A stretch of 64,000 nt of DNA from Nucisporomicrobium flavum. GTDB taxonomy: Bacteria; Actinomycetota; Actinomycetes; Mycobacteriales; Micromonosporaceae. The translations under genes were made by a program, and so were the position numbers. Positions 7,643 to 16,390 of the stretch are shown here, one piece after another (position 1 is the first letter of the stretch; every line of letters starts with the position of its first letter). The stretch is from contig NZ_JADMLH010000013.1 in NCBI RefSeq assembly GCF_016464385.1, positions 62,001-126,000 of the forward strand, in the 5' to 3' direction. Under the pieces are notes generated by a model that was given only the letters and a program-made list of their open reading frames with translations, ran no database searches and was not told where the DNA came from.

Positions 7643-8600
7643 CTCCCGGACCGGTCAGCAGGCTCTCGGCCGTCTCGACGATCGTGGTCTCGGCGGGGCG
7701 CGGCCGCCAGCCCAGCGCCTTGGCCCGGTCGTTGTGGATGACCAGGTCCGGCGGCTCGTCGCCGGGGAGCTCGCGGTCGGGCATGCGGTCCGCGAGCGGC
7801 CCGAGACGGCGGCGCAGCGTGCGGGCCACGTCGAGGAAGCTGAGCGTCGGACCGTCGGCGAGCGCGAGGAAGCGCCGGCCCGCGGCCTCCGGGGCGGCCA
7901 TGACCCGCAGGTGCAGGTCGGCCACGTCGCGGGCGTCGGCGATGCCGAAGCGCTGCCGGGGTACGGCCGGCATCGTCCCGTCCAGCATCGCCTTGATCAG
8001 CTGGACCGAGGACCGTACGCGCGGGGCCAGGGCCGGCCCGAGAATGAAGGTCGGGTTGACAACCGTCAGTTCGGTGCCGCCGCCGTCGCGTCGCATCAGC
8101 TCCCAGGCGGCGAGCTCGGCGATCGCCTTGGAACGCGGGTACGGCGCCAGCCCCGGCGTGTCCGGATCGGTCCAGTCGTCCTCGGTGTAGTCGGCGGTGG
8201 GCTTCGGGGTGTAGCCGACCGCCGCGAACGACGAGGTCAGCACCACCCGGCGGGCTCCCGCGTCACGGGCGGCGCGCAGGACCCGCAGGGTGCCGTCGCG
8301 GGCGGGGACGATCAGCTCGTCGGGGTCGTCGGGCTGCACGGCCGGGATGGGGGAGGCGACGTGGTGCACCTCCGCGCAGCCCCGCACCGCCTCGGCCCAG
8401 CCGTCGTCGCTGGTCAGGTCCGCGAAGGCGAACTCCAGGCCGGTGTCGTCGGCGTCGCCGCGGCGCACCGCGGCCCGGACGTCCGCCTCGCCCGCCGCCG
8501 AGCGGATGACCGCGCGGACCGGGCGGCCGGCCCGCAGCAGCGCGGCGATCAGGTGGGTGCCGAGGTAGCCGGAGCCGCCGGTGACCAGGACGGGGCTCAT
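7629..8600 (-). CDS. NAD(P)-dependent epimerase/dehydrogenase (extended SDR)
   Basis: A 323-residue extended short-chain dehydrogenase with N-terminal VLVTGGSGYLGTHL (TGxxGxxG) and an active site with Ser in VLTSSFAAVGY and YPRSK (YxxxK). The organisation resembles dihydroflavonol-4-reductase/cinnamoyl-CoA reductase-like aldehyde reductases more than sugar epimerases. ATG 8600 overlaps the TGA of the upstream MerR gene by 4 bp, so the two are translated together. With the aldehyde dehydrogenase on the far side of the same operator, a role in aldehyde or electrophile turnover is likely. The exact substrate is unknown. Confidence 0.88.
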   Translation of the reverse strand: MSPVLVTGGSGYLGTHLIAALLRAGRPVRAVIRSAAGEADVRAAVRRGDADDTGLEFAFADLTSDDGWAEAVRGCAEVHHVASPIPAVQPDDPDELIVPARDGTLRVLRAARDAGARRVVLTSSFAAVGYTPKPTADYTEDDWTDPDTPGLAPYPRSKAIAELAAWELMRRDGGGTELTVVNPTFILGPALAPRVRSSVQLIKAMLDGTMPAVPRQRFGIADARDVADLHLRVMAAPEAAGRRFLALADGPTLSFLDVARTLRRRLGPLADRMPDRELPGDEPPDLVIHNDRAKALGWRPRPAETTIVETAESLLTGPGVSPA

Positions 8601-9034
8601 CGCGCCACCGCCAGGCCCTCGAACGCGCCCGCGAGCTGCCGCATCGCGTCGGCCTCCGCCTGCTCGTCGCCGCGGTCCCGGGCGTCCCACATCGCCGCCT
8701 TCGCGCGCAGGTAGCCGAGCCGGGCGCGCTGGGCCTCGATCTCGGCCTCGATCCGGCCGGCGTGGCGCAGCAGCAGGTCGCGCTGCTCGCCCGCGGCCGC
8801 GCGGCCCCGCCCGCGGTTGGCCTGGTACGAGCGCATGTCCTCGATGCCCATGCCGACGGCGCGCAGGCAGGCCAGGATCTCGAGCTCGTCGAGGTCGCGG
8901 ATGCCGTACCGGCGGTGGCCGTGGCGCTCGTCGCGCTCGATCGGGCCGAGCAGCCCGATCTCCTCGTAGTAGCGCAGGGTGGGTTCGGTGAGCCCGGTAC
9001 GCCGGGCCGCCTCCTGGATGGTGAACACGTCCAT
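8597..9034 (-). CDS. MerR-family regulator coupled to the SDR gene
   Basis: A 145-residue MerR protein. The DNA-binding domain is FTIQEAARRTGLTEPTLRYYEEIGLL at residues 4-29. A long dimerisation helix spans about 85-125 and a short helical tail follows. It carries a single cysteine and none of the SoxR iron-sulfur cluster motif, so the cue is not redox by that route. ATG 9034 lies 17 bp from the perfect palindrome at 9051-9068. Its stop overlaps the SDR start by 4 bp (ATGA), so the regulator and SDR form a two-gene operon, probably activated by the regulator itself. Confidence 0.88.
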   Translation of the reverse strand: MDVFTIQEAARRTGLTEPTLRYYEEIGLLGPIERDERHGHRRYGIRDLDELEILACLRAVGMGIEDMRSYQANRGRGRAAAGEQRDLLLRHAGRIEAEIEAQRARLGYLRAKAAMWDARDRGDEQAEADAMRQLAGAFEGLAVAR

Positions 9035-9050
9035 GCGACGAGCCTGGCAC

Positions 9051-9068
9051 CCCTCAAGCGCTTGAGGG
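9051..9068. promoter_or_regulatory. Perfect 18-bp MerR-type palindrome
   Basis: CCCTCAAGCGCTTGAGGG is fully palindromic and lies between the MerR start (9034) and the end of the aldehyde dehydrogenase gene (9075), which are on the same strand. The CCTCAAG/CTTGAGG arms resemble SoxR-type boxes, but the adjacent MerR protein lacks the SoxR cysteines. It probably drives the MerR-SDR pair. Confidence 0.7.
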
Positions 9069-9074
9069 CAAGCC

Positions 9075-10535
9075 TCAGATCGGGAACTGCTTGGGCCGCT
9101 GCTGCACCGTGATCCACCGCAGGTCGGTGAACGCCTCCACGCCCGCGCGCCCGCCGAAGCGGCCGTACCCGGAGTCGCCGAGGCCGCCGAAGGGCGCGAT
9201 GGGGTCGTCGTCGACGGACTGGTCGTTGACGTGGGCGATGCCGGTGCGCAGCCGCCGCGCCACGGCGAGGCCACGGGTGACGTCGCGGGTGACGATGCCG
9301 GCGGTCAGGCCGTACGGGCTGTCGTTGGCGACCGCCACGGCCTCGTCCTCGCCGGCCACGGGCAGCACCGTGCAGACCGGCCCGAAGATCTCCTCGGTGT
9401 GGATGCGCATGTCCGGGGTGACCCCGGTCAGCACGGTGGCGGGGTAGTGGGCGCCGTCCGGTGCGCCGCCGCCGGAGAGCACCCGCGCGCCGGCCGCGGC
9501 GGCGTCGTCGACCAGGCCGGCCACGCGCCGGGCCGCGTCCGCGCTGATGAGCGGGCCGATCACCGTGTGCGGGTCGGTGGGGTCGCCGCCGGGCAGTGTC
9601 TTCGCCTTCTCGGCGAGGCGGGCGGCGAACTCGTCGGCGAGCGTACGGTCGACCAGCACCCGGTCGGCGGACATGCAGATCTGGCCCGAGTTGAGGTACG
9701 CGCCGAACGCCACGGCGTCCACGGCGTACTCGAGGTCGGCGTCGTCGAGCACGAGGATCGAGTTCTTGCCGCCGAGCTCGAGGACGGCGGGGGTGAGGTG
9801 GCGGGCGGCGAGCTCGCCGATGCGCCGGCCGATCTTCGTGGAGCCGGTGAAGTTGACCCGGCGTACGCGGGGGTCGGCGATGAGGGTCTCGGCGATGCGT
9901 GCCGCGTCGGCCGGGTCGTTGGTCAGCACGTTGAGCGCGCCAGGCGGCAGGCCTGCGTCGCGCAGCACGTCGGCGATGAACAGCGCGCAGGTCAGCGGCG
10001 CCTCCTCGCTGGCCTTCACCACGACGGTGTTGCCGCCGGCCAGAGGCGCAGCGACGGCGCGGGTGCCGAGAATGAGCGGCGCGTTCCACGGCGCGAAGGC
10101 TGCCACCACGCCGGCGGGCTGGCGGACGGCCAGCGACAGCACGTCCGGGTTGTCCGAGGCGAGCACCTCGCCGATCGGCAGGGTGGTGGCCGCGGCGGCC
10201 TCGCGCAGCATCGCCGCGGCCAGGCCAGCGTTGAACATCGACCAGCCGAAGGCGCCGCCGGTCTCGCCGGCCATCAGCGCCGCGGCGTCGGCGGCGCGTT
10301 CCTCGAGCAGGTCGGCGGCCCGGGAGAGCACCCGGCGCCGCTGCGTCGGCGGCGTGGCCGACCATGCCGGGAACGCCGCGGACGCGGCATCGACGGCGCG
10401 GGTCACGTCCGCCGGGGATGCGGCGGCGACCTCGGCGAACACGTGGCCCGTGTGCGGGTTCAGATCCTCGGTGGTACGTCCGTCCGCCGCGGGAACCTCG
10501 TCGCCGCCGATGAGCAGGGACCGGTTGACCGACAC
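9075..10535 (-). CDS. Aldehyde dehydrogenase, aromatic-aldehyde type
   Basis: A 486-residue ALDH with all landmarks: the APWNAPL cofactor region, FTGSTKIG, the general-base Glu in LELGGKN, the catalytic Cys in SGQICMS and EIFGPV. The C-terminal end RWITVQQRPKQFPI resembles vanillin, benzaldehyde and salicylaldehyde dehydrogenases. GTG 10535 is chosen because GGGAGGTGG precedes it; frames further upstream would run through the operator at 10561-10576. It should oxidise an aldehyde to the acid with NAD(P)+ in the cytoplasm. It is transcribed towards the MerR-SDR pair. Confidence 0.9.
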   Translation of the reverse strand: MSVNRSLLIGGDEVPAADGRTTEDLNPHTGHVFAEVAAASPADVTRAVDAASAAFPAWSATPPTQRRRVLSRAADLLEERAADAAALMAGETGGAFGWSMFNAGLAAAMLREAAAATTLPIGEVLASDNPDVLSLAVRQPAGVVAAFAPWNAPLILGTRAVAAPLAGGNTVVVKASEEAPLTCALFIADVLRDAGLPPGALNVLTNDPADAARIAETLIADPRVRRVNFTGSTKIGRRIGELAARHLTPAVLELGGKNSILVLDDADLEYAVDAVAFGAYLNSGQICMSADRVLVDRTLADEFAARLAEKAKTLPGGDPTDPHTVIGPLISADAARRVAGLVDDAAAAGARVLSGGGAPDGAHYPATVLTGVTPDMRIHTEEIFGPVCTVLPVAGEDEAVAVANDSPYGLTAGIVTRDVTRGLAVARRLRTGIAHVNDQSVDDDPIAPFGGLGDSGYGRFGGRAGVEAFTDLRWITVQQRPKQFPI

Positions 10536-10560
10536 GCCGCCACCTCCCAAAGTTCGGCAT

Positions 10561-10576
10561 GCGAACACATGTTCGC
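10561..10576. promoter_or_regulatory. Operator upstream of the aldehyde dehydrogenase
   Basis: GCGAACA-CA-TGTTCGC is a perfect 7-2-7 inverted repeat 26 bp upstream of the dehydrogenase GTG. It differs from the neighbouring MerR palindrome, so a regulator encoded elsewhere probably binds here. Confidence 0.6.
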
Positions 10577-10628
10577 GCCGTAACGTGGCGGAAACGCTAG
10601 CCCCGGTCCCGCGAAAGGTCAACGGAGG

Positions 10629-10656
10629 CTCAAGAAGCCGCCCGGTGGGCCGATAC
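10629..10656 (+). promoter_or_regulatory. Sigma-28/WhiG-type promoter before the chemoreceptor
   Basis: CTCA at 10629-10632 and GCCGATAC at 10649-10656 are 16 bp apart (equivalently TCAA-N15). This matches the flagellar/WhiG sigma class, TAAA-N15-GCCGATAA, with one mismatch in each element. It lies 40 bp before the receptor start. A similar element occurs at 29032-29060. Confidence 0.55.
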
Positions 10657-10696
10657 GTACATCGAGGACGAACACGACGGACGTCGAGGTGGAGCG

Positions 10697-12316
10697 GTGA
10701 CTGCAGGACTCAGGCGCGTACGGATCAGCACCCGTCTCGTGGCGGCCATGGGCATCCTGCTCACCCTGCTCGGTGCGGTGGTCGTCATCGGGCTGTCCGC
10801 GATCGCGAACCAGGCGCGGGCGACCGGTACGGTCGCCGACTACCAGCGCACCACCCGCCTCGCCATGCAGGTCAAGTTCCGTTCCGGCGACTTCAACGGC
10901 TGGCAGACCGCGTACGCCTTCGACGTGAGCCGCGGCGTGACCGGCGCGGCCGACGACACGGCCGAGGCGCGCCGTTCCTTCCTCGCCTCCGCCACCGCGT
11001 TCCGCACGGAGCTCGCGGCGTTGCGCGGCGGGCGCCTCAGCGCTGCCGAGCGGCGGTACGCCGACCGCATCGAGACCGCGTTCCAGCAGTTCATGGACCT
11101 GGACAAGCAGATCGTCGAGAACTACCGCTCCGGCGTCGCCGGGCAGCTCGCGCGGGCCGACCAGCTCGTCGCGGTGGACGAGATCAAGATCTTCAACGGG
11201 ATCGCCGCCGACGTCGACACGCTGGTCGCCTCGGTGGATGCGGACGCGGCGGCAGCCACACGCGACGCCGACGCCGCGTCGGACAACGCCTCGGCGGTCA
11301 TGGTGGTCGTGGGCGTCCTGACCGTCCTGATCGGCGCGCTCATGGCGGCCGTGCTGATCCGCTCGATCATCCGGCCGCTCCGCACGCTCAACACCCGGCT
11401 CGCGGAGATCGCCGACGGCGACGGCGACCTGACCCAGCGGATCGCCGACACCGGACGGGACGAGATCACCCGGGCGGCCGGCGGGTTCAACCGCTTCGCC
11501 GACCGGATGCAGCAGCTGGTGGCCGCGGTCGCCGCCAAGGCCCGGGAAGTCTCCGTGGCCGCCGCCGAGCTGAGCGTGGTGAGCACGCAGCTCGCCGGGG
11601 GAGCGGAGCAGACCAGCGCGCAGGCCGGTGCGGTGAGCGCCAGCGCCGAGGAGGTCTCCGCCATCGTGTCGTCGCTGGCCGCGTCGGCCGACGAGATGAA
11701 CGCCTCCATCGAGGAGATCGCGCGCAGCGCCACCCGAGCCAGCGACATCGCCCGCGGCGGGGTCCGTGCCGCCGGCGAGGCCGACGAGTCGGTCGCCCGG
11801 CTGGCCGAGTCGTCCGCCGAGATCCAGACCGTGGTCAAGCTGATCACCGACATCGCCCACCAGACGAACCTGCTGGCGCTGAACGCCACGATCGAGGCGG
11901 CCCGTGCGGGCGAGACCGGCCGCGGCTTCGCCGTGGTGGCCGACGAGGTCAAGCAGCTCGCGCAGCAGACCGCCGAAGCCACCGAGGAGATCGCCGGGAA
12001 GGTCGAGGCCATCCGCTCGGGCAGCGGTGCCGCCGCCGCGGCGATCGGCCGGATCTCCGAGGTGGTCACCGAGATCAGCGACACCCAGACGACGATCGCG
12101 TCGGCCATCGAGGAGCAGACGGCCACCACGCAGGAGATGTCGCGCAACGTCGGCGAGACCGCGACCGGCGCAGGCGAGATCGCCTCGACGATCGTCGGGG
12201 TGGCGGAGACCGCGGAGCAGGCCAGCGCGGGCGCGAAGAGCACCCAGGACACGGCCCGCAGCCTCGCCGCCGCCTCGGGCGAGCTCACCGAGCTGGTGTC
12301 CACCTTCCGCTACTGA
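10697..12316 (+). CDS. Methyl-accepting chemotaxis protein
   Basis: A 539-residue transmembrane receptor. TM1 is about residues 14-36, an extracellular helical sensor domain runs to about 200, TM2 is about 205-228, a HAMP domain follows (LRTLNTRLAEIADGDGDLTQR), then a long coiled-coil signalling domain with the conserved hairpin tip (TNLLALNATIEAARAGE and RGFAVVADEVKQLA). The GTG start is set by the basic N terminus before TM1. No CheB/CheR tether pentapeptide is seen. A sigma-28-like promoter upstream fits expression with motility genes. The ligand is unknown. Confidence 0.93.
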   Translation: MTAGLRRVRISTRLVAAMGILLTLLGAVVVIGLSAIANQARATGTVADYQRTTRLAMQVKFRSGDFNGWQTAYAFDVSRGVTGAADDTAEARRSFLASATAFRTELAALRGGRLSAAERRYADRIETAFQQFMDLDKQIVENYRSGVAGQLARADQLVAVDEIKIFNGIAADVDTLVASVDADAAAATRDADAASDNASAVMVVVGVLTVLIGALMAAVLIRSIIRPLRTLNTRLAEIADGDGDLTQRIADTGRDEITRAAGGFNRFADRMQQLVAAVAAKAREVSVAAAELSVVSTQLAGGAEQTSAQAGAVSASAEEVSAIVSSLAASADEMNASIEEIARSATRASDIARGGVRAAGEADESVARLAESSAEIQTVVKLITDIAHQTNLLALNATIEAARAGETGRGFAVVADEVKQLAQQTAEATEEIAGKVEAIRSGSGAAAAAIGRISEVVTEISDTQTTIASAIEEQTATTQEMSRNVGETATGAGEIASTIVGVAETAEQASAGAKSTQDTARSLAAASGELTELVSTFRY

Positions 12317-12320
12317 GACG

Positions 12321-13397
12321 TCAGAACGGCGGCAGGTCGACCGAGACCCGCAGGCCGCCGTCCGGGCCCGGTTCGGCCGCGATGGTGCCGTGGTGCGCCT
12401 GGACCACGGACCGGGCGATCGCGAGGCCCAGCCCGGCGCCGCCGCTGTGGTCGATGCGGTCCGAGCCCAGGCGCTTGAACGGCTCGAACAGCCCGGGCAC
12501 CGCCTCGGCCGGCACCGGCGACCCGGTATTGACGACGGCCAGCGCGGGCGAGCCGCCGACCGTGACGTGCAGCGTGCCGCCCGGCCGGTTGTACTTGATC
12601 CCGTTCTGCACGAGGTTGGTGATCAGCCGCTCCAGCAGGACCTCGTCGCCCGGGACCTCGCGCGGCCGCAGCTCGGCGGTGACGGTCACGCCGGCCTTCT
12701 TCGCCTGCTCCTCGTACGCGGCCAGCACCCCGCCGGCGATCCGCTCGAGGGGCTGCGGCGTGCTGCCGATGCGCGCCTGGTCCACCTCGGTCAGCACGAG
12801 CAGGCCCTCGATGAGCCGTTCGTTGCGTTCGTTGGCGCGTAGCAGCTGCGCGGTGAGCAGGGACAACTGATCCTCAGTGAGCGTCCCGGACATGCCCACC
12901 TCGATCAGCGTGCGCTGCACGGCGAGCGGCGTCCGCAGCTCGTGCGAGGCGTTGGCGGCGAAGCGGCGCTGGCCCTCGTACCCGGCCACGATGCGGTCCA
13001 TCATCGTGTTCAGCGCGCCGGACAGCGCGGCGAGCTCGTCGCGCCGGCCGCCGCCCGTGACGCGCAGGCCGAGGTTCTGGGGTCCGACCTGGGCGATCAC
13101 CGGCACCATGTCGCGCACCGGGCGCAGGCTCCAGCCGGCGAGGGCGCGGGCGCCGGCCACCAGCACCACCAGGAGCAGGGCGTACACGATCGCGCGGAGC
13201 TTCCAGCTGGCGTCGCCCTGGATCTGGTTGCAGGGCTCGATCGAGGCGGGCAGGAACGCCAGCGCGCAGCCCGGGCCCTGGTCGATCCAGTGCAGGACGT
13301 CCCACGCGTACGCGGAGGCCAGGAACCCGAGCGTGAGCAGCGCGAACCAGCCGAGCAGGAGGCGCGCCCGCAGGTTGCGCCGCAGCACGTGGGTCAT
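12321..13397 (-). CDS. Orphan sensor histidine kinase
   Basis: A 358-residue membrane kinase. TM1 is about 12-30, an extracellular loop of about 40 residues carries two cysteines (GPGCALAF and EPCNQI), TM2 is about 69-88. HAMP (PVRDMVPVIAQVG) leads to a HisKA phospho-acceptor box (ASHELRTPLAVQRT) and an HATPase domain with N-box LVQNGIKYN and GAGLGLAI. No response regulator gene adjoins it: the upstream neighbour is a divergent APH-fold gene and the downstream neighbour a convergent chemoreceptor. The partner must be encoded elsewhere. ATG 13397 begins the TM1 leader. Confidence 0.9.
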   Translation of the reverse strand: MTHVLRRNLRARLLLGWFALLTLGFLASAYAWDVLHWIDQGPGCALAFLPASIEPCNQIQGDASWKLRAIVYALLLVVLVAGARALAGWSLRPVRDMVPVIAQVGPQNLGLRVTGGGRRDELAALSGALNTMMDRIVAGYEGQRRFAANASHELRTPLAVQRTLIEVGMSGTLTEDQLSLLTAQLLRANERNERLIEGLLVLTEVDQARIGSTPQPLERIAGGVLAAYEEQAKKAGVTVTAELRPREVPGDEVLLERLITNLVQNGIKYNRPGGTLHVTVGGSPALAVVNTGSPVPAEAVPGLFEPFKRLGSDRIDHSGGAGLGLAIARSVVQAHHGTIAAEPGPDGGLRVSVDLPPF

Positions 13398-13476
13398 CCG
13401 CGGGAGTCTGTCAGGCGGGGGCAAATTCGGTGGACGCCGGCGTGGCCGCGGCCCGAAGATCGCCGGGATGCCTGCC

Positions 13477-14355
13477 ATGAGAATGCACGCCGACGAGGTC
13501 GCCACCGACGAGACGCTCGTACGCCGCCTGCTCGCCGCACAGTTCCCGCAGTGGGCCGGTCTGCCCGCGCGGCTGGTGCCGTCGTACGGGACCGACCACG
13601 ACGTCTACCGGCTCGGCGCCGACCTGGCGGTACGCCTGCCCCGGATCGGCTGGGCCGCGCAGCAGGCCGCCCGGGAGGCGAGGTGGCTGCCCTGGCTCGC
13701 GCCGCAGGTGCCGCTGGCGCTGCCCGAGCCGGTCGGGCTGGGCGAGCCGCAGGACGACTACCCGTTCCCGTGGTCGGTGTGTACCTGGCTGCCGGGGGAG
13801 AACGCCGACGGCACCCTCGACGACCTCGACCGGGCCGCCGCGGATCTGGCGGGCTTCGTCCGGGCGATGCGCCGCCTCGACCCGGCCCTCGCGCCGGACG
13901 ACATGCGCCGCGACCTGCCCGGACCTCAGTCCGGCGACGAGGACGTCCGCCGCTCGATCGCGCAGCTCGGCGACCGCATCGACGGGCCGGCCACGCTGCG
14001 CTCGTGGGAGGAGACCATGGAGGCCGCGCCGCACGACGGGCCCGGCGCGTGGGTCCACGGCGACCTGCTGCCGGGCAACGTGCTGGTCACCGGCGGCAGG
14101 ATAACCGCGGCCATCGACTTCGGCGGCCTGAGCGTGCGTGACCCGGCCCGCGACCTGCTGGCCGCCTGGACGATCCTGGACCGGGCGAGCCGCGAACGGT
14201 ACCGCGAGGAGCTGGAGGCGGACGACGCGTCGTGGCTGCGAGGCCGGGGCTGGGCCCTGCGACAGGCGGTGGGCGCGCTGCCGTACTACTGGGACACCAA
14301 CCCCGGCATGGTCCGCATGGCCACCCGCGAGCTCCGCGAGGTGCTCATCGGCTGA
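13477..14355 (+). CDS. Aminoglycoside phosphotransferase-family kinase
   Basis: A 292-residue APH-fold protein. The N lobe contains YGTDHDVYRLG and the nucleotide region VRLPRI. The catalytic loop is WVHGDLLPGNVLV (HxDxxxxN) and the metal-binding Asp follows in AAIDFGGL. The sequence from MRMHADEV through FPQWAGLPARL is typical of an actinobacterial APH subgroup usually annotated as aminoglycoside/macrolide phosphotransferase but mostly uncharacterised, so the resistance label is not proven. ATG 13477 is chosen for its match to that family start; 13468 and 13483 are alternatives. Only 3 bp separates it from the convergent amylase gene. Confidence 0.85.
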   Translation: MRMHADEVATDETLVRRLLAAQFPQWAGLPARLVPSYGTDHDVYRLGADLAVRLPRIGWAAQQAAREARWLPWLAPQVPLALPEPVGLGEPQDDYPFPWSVCTWLPGENADGTLDDLDRAAADLAGFVRAMRRLDPALAPDDMRRDLPGPQSGDEDVRRSIAQLGDRIDGPATLRSWEETMEAAPHDGPGAWVHGDLLPGNVLVTGGRITAAIDFGGLSVRDPARDLLAAWTILDRASRERYREELEADDASWLRGRGWALRQAVGALPYYWDTNPGMVRMATRELREVLIG

Positions 14356-14358
14356 CGG

Positions 14359-16137
14359 TCACCGCCAGGTGTCGCTCCACGTCGCGCTGCACGGGGAGGC
14401 CGACGGCGTGGTCCGCGTACGGTTCGGGTCGCTCTCCCAGACCACCGTGGACCCCTCCTTCTTGATGTACTTGTACTGCACCGCCGTGCCGCCCGGCAGC
14501 GACACCGTCGCCTTCCACACCGGGTACGACGCGGAGGACAGCGCGACCGCGTTCGCCGGGTCCCAGTTGCCCAGGGCCGCCGTGTTGCCGGTGACGAAGA
14601 CGTTCTGGCCCCAGGTCGTGGTGGCGTTCGCCTCGAAGGCCACGGGGGCGGTGCTGCAACCGGTGGTGCCGCCGCTGCCCTTGGCGTTGATGTGCAGGGC
14701 CAGCGCCGAGTTCGCCGCCACCGTCGCGGTCACCTGGCCGCCGGAGTTCACCGTGTACGCCGGCCCGGTGCACGAGCCGTTCGCCGCGTCGCCCGCCATG
14801 ACGTCGCAGTACGTGCCCGCCGGCAGCGACGTCTGGAACGTCCGGGTCAGCGCCGAGCCGGAGCGGTTGAACGCCACGTACGCCGCGCTGCCGCGCCCGA
14901 ACGCGATCTGGTTGGACCCGTTGCTCCACCAGTTGCTGACCGCGGCGCCCGCGGCCGTGTTGCGCAGCGCCACCATGTTGGCCGTGGTCCGCGCACGGTG
15001 CTCGCACTGCCAGCCGTTGCCGCAGCTCACCGCGGTGGTGGTGCCGTTGCTCGAGGCGGGCGGGCCGGCGTCGTTGTTCGAGAAGGTGAAGCTCGACATG
15101 ACCTGCGGGACGCCGTACGGGAACGCGATCATGAACGCCTCGGCGAGCGCGTACGAGGTGCCGTCCTTGTAGGTCAGCTTCGCGCGGCCGTTGCGCTGGG
15201 TGTCGTGGTTGTCCACGAACGCCACGGCATCGCCGGAGCCCAGCCGCATCTGGCCGGCAAGGTTGGTGAGGTTCGACAGGTTGCCGTCCTTGAACGCGCC
15301 GCCCACCACGTCGCCGTAGCGGAACTCCGTGACGTCGCCGATGCCCGCGTACTCCTCGGGCGCGGGCTCGCCGGAGCCGCCCTCGATGACCTCGGAGAAC
15401 ACGTACGGGTCACCGGCGACGGGGTCGACGACCGCGGCCAGGTCGGCGGCGGGCAGGTGCTTGGCCGCGTCCACCCGGAACCCGTCCACGCCCAGCGACA
15501 CCAGGTCGTCCAGGTACGCGGTGAGCTTGCCGCGCACGTACGAGGACTCGGTCTTGAGATCCGACAGGTCGACCAGCTCGCAGTTCTGGACCTCCCAGCG
15601 GTCGCCCCAGTTCACGATGTCATCGTTGCCGTTGCGCCCGCAGTGGTGGAAGTCGCCGCTGCCGTACGGCACAGCCGGGTACGCGTACTGCGAGTACGTG
15701 GAGCCGCCGCTGCCGGTGCCGGTGGAGGCGCCGCCGGCCATGTGGTTGACGACCGCGTCGACGTAGATCTTGACGCCCGCGGCGTGGCACGTCCTGACCA
15801 TGTTCGCGAACGCCGTGCGGTCGCCGCGCCGGGTGGTGAGCTGGTAGCTGACCGGCTGGTAGTCCTGCCACCACGGATAGCCGCTGCCCGGCAGCACGAC
15901 GTGTTCCTGCGGCGGCGACACCTGCACGCCGCCGAAGCCCTTGGGGCCGAGCACGCCGGTGCACTCGCTCGCGACCGAGGCCCAGGGCCATTCGAAGAGG
16001 TGGACGATGACGTCCTTGGCGCCGGGCGAGGCGGTGGACGCCTCGGCCTGGTCGCGTGTGTGGACGGCGCCGACGGCTACCAGGCCGGCGGCGAGGACGG
16101 CGGTCGCTGCGGTGGCGACGACCTGACGGACACGCAT
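14359..16137 (-). CDS. Secreted GH13 alpha-amylase with C-terminal CBM20
   Basis: A 592-residue enzyme with a signal peptide at 1-30, a GH13 barrel and a C-terminal starch-binding CBM20 (about 495-592: ATTTWGQNVFVTGN, LGNWDP, WKATVSLPGG, YKYIKKEG). Catalytic residues are the Asp of GFRVDAAKH, the Glu of VFSEVIEGG and the Asp of FVDNHDTQ. The layout is that of actinobacterial (GH13_32-like) amylases. ATG 16137 follows GGAGG with 6-nt spacing. It degrades starch to maltodextrins outside the cell, supplying the ABC importer at 17.6-21.4 kb, and its promoter carries the same CTTGC elements as that importer. Confidence 0.95.
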   Translation of the reverse strand: MRVRQVVATAATAVLAAGLVAVGAVHTRDQAEASTASPGAKDVIVHLFEWPWASVASECTGVLGPKGFGGVQVSPPQEHVVLPGSGYPWWQDYQPVSYQLTTRRGDRTAFANMVRTCHAAGVKIYVDAVVNHMAGGASTGTGSGGSTYSQYAYPAVPYGSGDFHHCGRNGNDDIVNWGDRWEVQNCELVDLSDLKTESSYVRGKLTAYLDDLVSLGVDGFRVDAAKHLPAADLAAVVDPVAGDPYVFSEVIEGGSGEPAPEEYAGIGDVTEFRYGDVVGGAFKDGNLSNLTNLAGQMRLGSGDAVAFVDNHDTQRNGRAKLTYKDGTSYALAEAFMIAFPYGVPQVMSSFTFSNNDAGPPASSNGTTTAVSCGNGWQCEHRARTTANMVALRNTAAGAAVSNWWSNGSNQIAFGRGSAAYVAFNRSGSALTRTFQTSLPAGTYCDVMAGDAANGSCTGPAYTVNSGGQVTATVAANSALALHINAKGSGGTTGCSTAPVAFEANATTTWGQNVFVTGNTAALGNWDPANAVALSSASYPVWKATVSLPGGTAVQYKYIKKEGSTVVWESDPNRTRTTPSASPCSATWSDTWR

Positions 16138-16176
16138 GGGAAGCCTCCGGGGACGCGGGGGAGGGGTGTGAAACTT

Positions 16177-16186
16177 CTTGCGCAAG
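16177..16186. promoter_or_regulatory. Maltose-regulator operator at the amylase promoter
   Basis: The palindrome CTTGCGCAAG lies 40 bp upstream of the amylase ATG, preceded by AACTT. The 11-base word AACTTCTTGCG here recurs exactly at 17480-17490 in the regulator/importer promoter. CTTGC-based sites are recognised by Reg1/MalR-type LacI regulators in Streptomyces. Binding by the LacI protein at 16391-17458 is inferred. Confidence 0.65.
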
Positions 16187-16390
16187 TCCGAGGAAAGTTA
16201 GCAGCGTGTTTCGTCACGGTAAAGAGAAGCGCCTCGATGCGGCGGGGAGAAATGCCCGAGTTACCCGGTTCTCCTTGCAGAAACGGCCGACCGTCGTGCG
16301 GCGTGTCGCCGCGAAAGTGCAGCCAGCGGCCCGGGCTCCCGCCGCGAAGGCCCGCAACAACTTTCAGAAGATCAACTTAACAAGTACGAC

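Noticed and set aside
6019..8190. A 723-codon plus-strand frame
   Set aside because: It overlaps three recognised genes on the opposite strand and shows no protein-like pattern.
9051..9068. SoxR regulation of the MerR-SDR operon
   Set aside because: The arms resemble a SoxR box, but the adjacent MerR protein has a single cysteine and no iron-sulfur motif.
9547..12870. An 1107-codon plus-strand frame
   Set aside because: It is a shadow of the aldehyde dehydrogenase, chemoreceptor and kinase genes. No family match, composition is Arg/Ala/Gly only.
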